In this document: piece after piece, positions 12,201 through 21,200 of the stretch
Layout: every line of letters begins with the position of its first letter
Numbering within the stretch: the first letter of the stretch is position 1
Source: Paragordius varius
Taxonomy: Eukaryota; Nematomorpha
Assembly (NCBI GenBank): GCA_964247055.1
Contig: OZ176054.1
Coordinates: 6,262,001-6,326,000 of the forward strand
Length of the DNA: 64,000 nucleotides
Direction: 5' to 3'
Made by a program: the position numbers and the translations under genes
The notes under the pieces: model-generated
Seen by the model: only the letters and a program-made list of their open reading frames with translations
What the model was told of the DNA's origin: nothing
Databases searched by the model: none

Positions 12201-15200
12201 GTGACACCAAAGTTTCGTTGACAATCATTTTTAGCTGTATGATAAAATATATAAAAATAATTGACGATAATTTAGAAAATTATTTGGTAACATACCTATC
12301 GCAAATTTAGTAATTTACAATTTAAAAATTTGATTATATGATTACTATCAAAGATACATAAATTGGGGCCAAATTTTATTTATTATATACCATTTCCCAG
12401 TCTAAATAAACGTTTTCCCAGTCAATCGAAACATTTTCCCAATCAATCGAAACGTTTTCCCAGCCAATCGAAACATTTTCCCAGTCAATCGAAACGTATT
12501 CCCAATCAATCGAAACATTTTCCCAGTCAATAGAAACATTTTCCCAATCAATAAAAACGTTTTCCCAGTCAATAAAAACGGTTTTATTTTTGATGATAAA
12601 ATATCAAAACAGGAATATAAAAATAACTTTAAATCATTATCAGCGTAATATAGGATATTATTTTGCATAAAAACACAGTTATTGAATGAAAATTTTTCCA
12701 ATTTTATTCCAGTGCACAATCATTAATGACTTATTCTTTAAAGGTTGCATTTGAGATGTTTTTAAGATAATGTTTTTTATTTTATCGATGGTGCGCAGTA
12801 ATATTTGCAGAACGCTTTACAACTGTTTTTAAATATGTTAAGTTTATCGTTAAAAATACTGTCGGAAAAAACATCTAAATAAAAAATATTTTTTTGAATG
12901 TTTTTGATTTAAAAATATTTAATAAAATAGGATATTTGATTAAACAAGGGTGTCCAACTAAATGCTTCTCGGGGCGCTGTAACTCAAAACATAGTTCAGC
13001 ATTCGAAAATATGGGTATTCACATAATTTTTCGATTTGACATATTAAAATACAATCACATTATAATAATTTTTTTAATTCGCTACCAATTTAATAGGCTC
13101 ATTCAGAATAACTGCGTAGGAATTATGAATATTGCTAAGATTTTGGGGCCATATTTTTGCATATAAATTTCCTAATTTTTCGCGAACCGCATTAAGATAC
13201 TCGGAAGGCTAGGCCCCTGATGAACCAAATGATAAATATTATATTAGGGTAAAATTTATGTTTAAAATCCAATTTGAAGTGTTAAATGACCTTTGAGAGA
13301 AAAATGGTATATTTTAATAAATTTTATTATTTCATTCGTAAATATAGATTTTATATGTTATCCGCACATATTAGCGAACCACCGATTAAATAAAAAATAT
13401 TATCTTAAAAACATCTCAAATTCCAAAAATATAACCTTTAAAGAATAAGTCATTAATGATTATGCACTGTAAACTTGGAAAATTTGTCCTTCAATAATTG
13501 TTTTTATATTAAAATAATATCCAATATTACGCTGATAATGATTTAAAGTTTTTTTATATTCCTGTTTTGATATTTTATCATCAAAAATAAAACCGTTTTT
13601 ATTGACTGGGAAAACGTTTTTATTGATTGGGAAAATGTTTCTATTGACTGGGAAAATGTTTCGATTGATTGGGAATACGTTTCGATTGACTGGGAAAATG
13701 TTTCGATTGACTGGGAAAACGTTTCGATTGACTGGGAAAACGTTTCGATTGATTGGGAAAATGTTTCGATTGACTGGGAAAACGTTTCGATTGATTGGGA
13801 AAATGTTTCGATTGACTGGGAAAACGTTTATTTAGACTGGGAAATGGTATATTTAATCTGTTTACAAACTACAATAATTTACAGAATGCATTTGCACTTT
13901 TTATTGACTGGTAATGGCTACGAATGATGCATTGATAAGTGGTTAGACTTGGTTTTTATATTTTTACTGTATTAATTATTAATTTTGTCTTATTGAGCAA
14001 ATCCTTTAACGCCTATTTTCACGGGATTTTCTCCTTTCTTTTCGAGGAAATTGCAATAGTAACGCAAAATTTTTTTCACATCAATGTTTTTAAAGGATAT
14101 ACTTTATTTTAGGATTTGAGGCAAAAATGTATGAAATCAGTTTTATTTTAATTATATTAATGGTGAATAAAAATCACAATGGTTTATTCTGAATAATTTT
14201 CCATAAATATTATATAAAATGACGTTTAATGGTCAAGTCAAAAGTTAAAAAAAAAGGTTGAATGTAGTTTATATAAAAACGTTTGCCAAATTTTTAATCA
14301 TTCCTACTAATTAAAATTACTTAAGATTTTGTGAAATTATTATTTTGCCCTCGCATGTTTATCACAAGAAAGAGGTTTGATTATATTTCATTTTTAATTG
14401 TAAAAGTATTATTAATATTAATACATCGCTTTCAATAACGGTATTATTATAGGTATCATTGTAATTGTTATTATCATAAGTGGTGGAAAATCGTTTTAAC
14501 CAAATGATCTGATCAACTTGAGTGGATGAAACTTTGCTTATGTTTTGGAATTGTCCATTTTTAACAGGGAGATATATATCTTCGCCTGACACTGGCCAAT
14601 ATACTAAATCTCGATCTTGGTCTCGTTGCAAATAAATTTCATCCTCACTGTATAATACAGTGTAAAAATTGAAATTATACAAATAAAGTCGTAAAAAGTA
14701 AAAGACAGATATTTTTTAAAAGACCATCATGTTTTGGATTTTTATAATAACTCATCATTTTAAGGCGCGAATTAAGAAATAGAAATGTAAATTGTTAAAA
14801 CACTCAATCATATAAATACAAATTTGGGGAAAATAAAGTAAAGTAAAGTATGGTTGTTATTTGAAAAAAATTTGTTTTTAGTTTTCAAGCTTAATCTGTA
14901 AATTTTATCTTCACTATATATTATTATTTATAAATTGTTGATAAAAGTAAATTCATTTATCGTTTTATTATATAATTTTATGTGTAAGATTCGGACTCTT
15001 GCCAACTCAAGAAGCTTTGTTATAAATTATTATTTTTTTTTTCATAATAAAAGTTCAACGGCAAAAGATTTACAATATATCGGGTACAGGGTTTATGAAA
15101 TCGCGAATTCTATAGAAGCCAGATACAGTAGCTGTTATGCATATTTCTCTATGATCTATTAATGTATGTCACATTGATTATATATTATTACAGTAAAAAT

Positions 15201-18200
15201 AATGCTTTGTGGTAAAATTATTTAAATTAATACCAATGAAAATAGATGTAGTCTTCATGGTTGGTGTTGTTGTAACTATGCGTGAAAATAGGTAAGTTTT
15301 TTATATAAATTAATAGTTTTAGCAGGAAATTGGTTCTTTGAACATTTCTTAAATAATTTGACTATCTCTATTGAAAAATAATCTATTTTAAACACGGGGT
15401 TATACTTTTTTCAATTTTAATTACGTTTTACTAATGTGACGGTGGAATGAGCATGCCCCTTAAGAAAGCAATGGTTTTTTGGGTTTTTTATCAATTGGGT
15501 TTAAGGTTTGTACAGTTCTTAATTTTTATGGAGGATACTCTTTTACGCTGCTAATTTAATTTATTTAATAAAAATGACAATTAGTGATATAACAAAAGAG
15601 TAAATACTAGCGATTTTTAAATATTTTTAAATTTGACGATACTGGGACTTATATGAAATAGTGATTTACAATTCCATTACTGATTTTTGTTTTCATTACC
15701 ATCAAATTATGTATACATTTTCGTTAAACTTTTTTATTGGGAAAATTTTAAATGGTAATTATTTTCTATTTAAAAATTATAACGGGCTTAATTAACTATA
15801 TTAATTATATACTTTGGGAAGGATCGCTTGTTGTGGTTTCTAAAATAAATAAATGTATTTTAGATAATTCAATATATCATTCATATAATTAAACTTTTTT
15901 AAAAAATACCCCCACAAGCTGCAATAAAAAAATTGAGTTGATTTTGGGATCCTTGGCATTTAAACAAGAGAGGATTAGCATATACTAAGAAAGATGAATA
16001 GTGATTCAGAGTTGTGCCGTTTTTGTAATTTATTTGAACCATATTTGAGTTTTGAATTATATTTTTCTATATGTAAAATAAAAGGAATGTCATAAGCAAC
16101 ATTAATAATATTTGGATGAGTTAATTATTTTAAAACTTAAGAAATAAAAAGAATCCAAAAATATTTTACAATGAGTTTGGCATCATCAATATATGGACAT
16201 TTTTTGATAAGTTTGTTGTAATTTTCAAGGGTAAACATACAAAATGTTTTGGAAAAAATGGTTGCATCTTTCGTGTTTTGACATATCATCTGTAAAAAAT
16301 TGAAGAAATATAATTGAAAACTCTTTTATTTTTGCCTTAAAATGAAACTTTTATTTATATTCACAATAAAATACGGTTAAAGTCTCATTTTCCCTTTTTG
16401 ATTAAAGGGTAAAGACTTAACTTGTATCAAGACTTGGAAAACTTTAACACTTGCCTGTCCAAGACTGATAATGATGATGGAAAAATTGGGTAGTTTTAGG
16501 TTTCCAACCCCCCCTCCCATTCCACACACACACACACAAAATATATGAGTCCGGCGCCCTACCTATATACTCTATTTCTAATATCACAAGCACGTAATTA
16601 AAGGTTTTAAACCAATCTTTTATCCCTTGTTTTTCTATAATGTTTATGGAGAAGAATTTTTTAAATAATAACATATTTACATTAGAGCTGACGGACATTG
16701 CCATTTCATATTTGGTACGGAGCCACATATATTGTAACATAAGCATGGAGTCCCTTTTGTGGTCTCGGGACAAAGTCATATCCAATCGATCATAAGAGGC
16801 GTATATCATTTCCTCTGCTGTTCGCAACAATTCGACGGTTCCTCTTTTAAAATTCAAAAATTAGTTATGGTTTATAATGAAATATAAAAATAATTCAAAA
16901 CTACAAAGTTATACCATACAGAAGCTATAATTAACAATGTCAACGTATCAAAAAATAGATATCTAGTGGTAAAAACACAACTTTCTGACATCCGATAGGT
17001 ATAATAAGGCCTTAAAAAAGCTCTTCACTTAAAAAATTTAACGGAAAAATAAAAAATTCTTAATATATCACCGCCCTCATTCAGCCTCCCCAAACATTGT
17101 GGTTACTCTATTCCTGAGGTTTTAAATGTACTCATAATCATTCCACAAATCTTTACCAAGCATATTTAAAACAGTTTTTAAACGTTGTTTAAAACAACCC
17201 AAAACAACTCTATATGAATGTAAATGCACTTAATATCTACCACTCTACCTGACTAATTAACTTAAATGATATATGTTATATCGAATTATAAAAATTAGAG
17301 CATTCCACCAATTCTGAAAAACGAATACAAATGGTTATATTCACGTAAAAATGGATGGGCAACATAATATTTTTCTATTATTGATTAGTTTTGTAGCTGT
17401 ATGCTAACAAAGGGGTGTTTTTCCATATCTTTGTTTAATTATTGAAAAACATTTCAATAAGTTTAAAAATATGTAACCGAAATCAGAAACATTTGACCAA
17501 TAAATATAAAGGGAACCATTTTTGGCAATTATTTGATTTCGCAAAAGGATTACTTTGCTGCTGGAATATTCTCCTTATCTAACAAAAGTTGAATATCGTA
17601 ACTGCCATTGTAGTGGATGAAGTTACACACATCTAAATTAACATATTTTGTAAAAACATTCAAGCTTCAGGGCATTTATAAATTTAAAGAAGAATTACAC
17701 TTTTATCCATAATGATGGCTAATTCCCATAAAATGTTTAGGTTCTAATATTCAATTATAATCATTCATTTTTATTTATTTTACGCAGATTAACAAGTGTA
17801 ATGCGCACCCCCTCAGAAGCTTTTAAAACACACGTGTATTTGTTAGTAATACTTTCGATTAAGTAAATAAATCATAATTTTAACCGGTGGACACTTCATA
17901 AATGCAGTACCAGAAAAGTTGAGCAATTATTAGCAAAATAAAATATTTGGTACATTAAAATGAAAGGTCAATCGTTGAAGCTTTGCGGGTTGCATTTTTG
18001 ACTTAAAAATCTGGCAGGCCGCATTTATATATGGTGACATTCACAAATAATATATTAAAACATTAGAATGTATAATGCCAATACAATATAACAATTTTTA
18101 TTAGTTTTTGTCATTTGGGTGGACTTATTTATAAAAATTTGTTTTAGAAATATCAATTTTACTAAGATGGATTCCAATTTTTTTTGCGGGTCGCACAAAA

Positions 18201-21200
18201 GTCTCGAAGGGCACTGGTTTAAAATATATTATTAGTAAGTAACAAATAATCAAAATTTGATAAGATTAGAATAAATTTAGATTATTTTAAATATTTTATC
18301 ATTTAATAGCGTTATAAAGATATATTGTAAGTTTTTCTGTTGCCTTATAAGTGTTTCAGTCATGGTCATGAATGCATTTCGGTCAGAATTTAATTTAAAT
18401 ACAATAATATGGAGTTTATAAATTTGTATTTTATAATTGTTACATTTGAGATATTTATATAATACATATATTTTAATCTTACCAATTGGCTCTTTATATC
18501 GATAATAAATAAATTTAAAGAAATTATTATGATATTTGATATAGTCTTCAAACGATATCAAAAGTGAAATACTTTGAGTAGGAATAGTTTCAATGGTTGT
18601 CGTTGGTACAGTTGAAGTTATGTCTTCAGTGCTCACACCTTACAATATATATATATATAATAAAATTTTTAAATCCAAAAATTTTCAGTGTAATACAATA
18701 TTTTAATTTATTAAAGCTTGTTTAAAAAATATAATAAACCTAAATTTTATTAACACAGTGAAAATTGATAATTGAAACGACAAAATGTAAAAACTAAAAG
18801 ACAAATATTTTTCATTTAAAAACAACCATATTATTTCAACCTTGAATATTTTTATTTTAACTTATCGATTTGGATTGCAATAAAAAATTATATAAATTAT
18901 TAACAAATTCAATCACATATTTTTTATTCCTCATCTGGGTTGTATAGAAATATCATGGTTTGAAAATGTATGGCAGTCTTTATATAAAAAATATTTTTTC
19001 TATGAGTTCTTAAGTTTTGTAACCCTATTTTAATTACTTTAATTAAATTATCCATACTGTGCATTTTCAACTCACCAACCATATTAAAATTTAATTAATA
19101 ATCGATAAAAAATAAATCAACTTAAAAATATTAACTTAAAGTAGGAATGGTTTCTATGGTAGTTGTCGGTGCGGTTGATGTAATTTCTTCTGTACTTACT
19201 ACATTAAAATATTTTAAATATGAGTTTACATAAAAACAACTGAATCAAATTATGCGAAATTTTCTTTTAGTATATATTTTTTCATTTTGAATTTTTTTGA
19301 AACTTATAATTTAATAATTTACTTTGGGTAGGGATGGTATCAATAGTGGTTGTTGGTAGGGTAGTTGTGATATCCTCTACACTGACTAGAAATTATACAA
19401 GATTAATTTCTTCATAATATAAGGTTGGTTTTAGGTTTATTGTAGCTGCATATTTAGCCATTATAAAAATTCAATTAATTTATTTGTCTCTTAAAGATAA
19501 TTTATATTACTGATTGCTTTTTTCTGCAATCTATAATTTAAAATTCTAGCCCTCAATTATTTCTATATATAACAAACGGTTATTATGCATATAGAATTGC
19601 TTTAAAAAAAGATGCCATTGCGAAATGTTTTACTCCATCATGTTTTCAATGCTTTCAAATGTAAGGTTATTAAAATCGGAAATTAATAATGGAATGAAAC
19701 TTTCAATACCATCAATTATAATTTTAATGCGCGAATAAAATGTAGTTAAGTTTATTTACAGATTCGCAAACATAATTAAAAAACACGGATTTTAAACGAT
19801 ATCGCATTCAAGGGCATGCATTCAATCAGTTTTTTATAAATTTAGTTTATTTTTGTAAAATTTATTTTTACCAATTCGTATTAAACTTGCGATACCTCAA
19901 TTGAATAAATATAAAAATTAAAAAGTTCGCTACATAAAACTAAAAGGACCATCAATACACAGACAATTTACAATATGGAAATTTAATGGGATTTAATTAT
20001 TTAATTATTACTCATAGTTGGGATTGTTTCAATTGTTGTGGGTGGTAGGGTTGATGTAATTTCGCTTGTTTCTAAAGGCGGGAAATAATGGAAAATGATA
20101 AATAGTTGTTAAAATTCACCTACAATAAGGCATTCATATATTTAATTCCCTGCAAATAATAGTTATTTCATATTAATTAGATGACATTTAGCCAATGTGA
20201 TTTAAAAATTGATCTATCTGAAAACACATAAATAAATTAATTAAAAAACACCAAACCCATAAGATTGGGTCAGACCGATTCTATATACATATTCATGATC
20301 ACGACTGCTTTACAAAATAACCTATTAGAAAGTTTAGGCATATGTTTTTTACATATTCCAAAATTCTGGAAAAATTTAAAATATATGTTAAAATTGGTTA
20401 AGGAAAATTCATATATCTTAACATACGGAATTTTAATAAAATAATACTGTAAAATGGCGACATCGAACGCAATAAGATTATCACTAAAACATTTGTGCGA
20501 TTTTATATATTCTAGCCATCATTATCCTTATGGACTTATGTACACTTTTAACAAACAAATCAGTTTTTTACATGAAATTAAATACAAATTAAAATATTTT
20601 TTCATGCATGAAACCATGTGATTGAAAGCGGCAAGATATTCAAGGATAGTATTATTTTATTATATACTATAAATATATTTAAAAAATATGTTTCCTTTTA
20701 GTAATTATTAATCTTTTTCTTTGTTTTGTAGAGTTTTTATTTTATTTGTATGCTAAGTATGTAATTTAAAGAGTAACATAATTCTTAAGTCATCAAAAAT
20801 CATTGTTATACAGATCTCTCTTTTTTTGTTTTTTTTCTCTACTCCTTGGTTCCTAATTATTTTATTTTTATTAGCCTAGCCATAATTTCTTTATATTTTT
20901 CCTTTATGATTGCCAGACAGAGTAAAATATCAATATTTATAATTTATCCAAATTAACAACATTTATAAAGATTACTCTTTAATTTTAATTATTCTAGATA
21001 TTTATTTTTTGTAAGAGGGTAAGTGAGAGGGAAGGCAATGGCAAACCACCCTCGTTTATTACTGCCAAAAAATAGTTTTACTATATGAACTTAACAAGAC
21101 TTTTCAAAGTTGGATGCTGGAACGTACGTTCCTTAACATCAACCAAACAGGTGATAATTGAAAAGGAAATGGAAAGATTGAACATAGATATACTGGGTCT

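Noticed and set aside
13602-13835. Open frame with repeating TGKxFRLIGK / TGKMFRLTGK
   Set aside because: It is the 21 bp foldback repeat, a multiple of three, read in one frame; the minus-strand frame at 12402-12719 is the same thing in the other arm.
16444-16680. Continuation of the frame beyond exon C1
   Set aside because: A donor at TCTAAT/GTAAAT matches the other C exons; downstream is a CA-rich simple stretch.
18277-18572. C-terminal extension of the open frame after linker exon A4
   Set aside because: The A4 exon ends at the CAAA/GTATTT donor like its three sisters; the rest is intron that happens to stay open.
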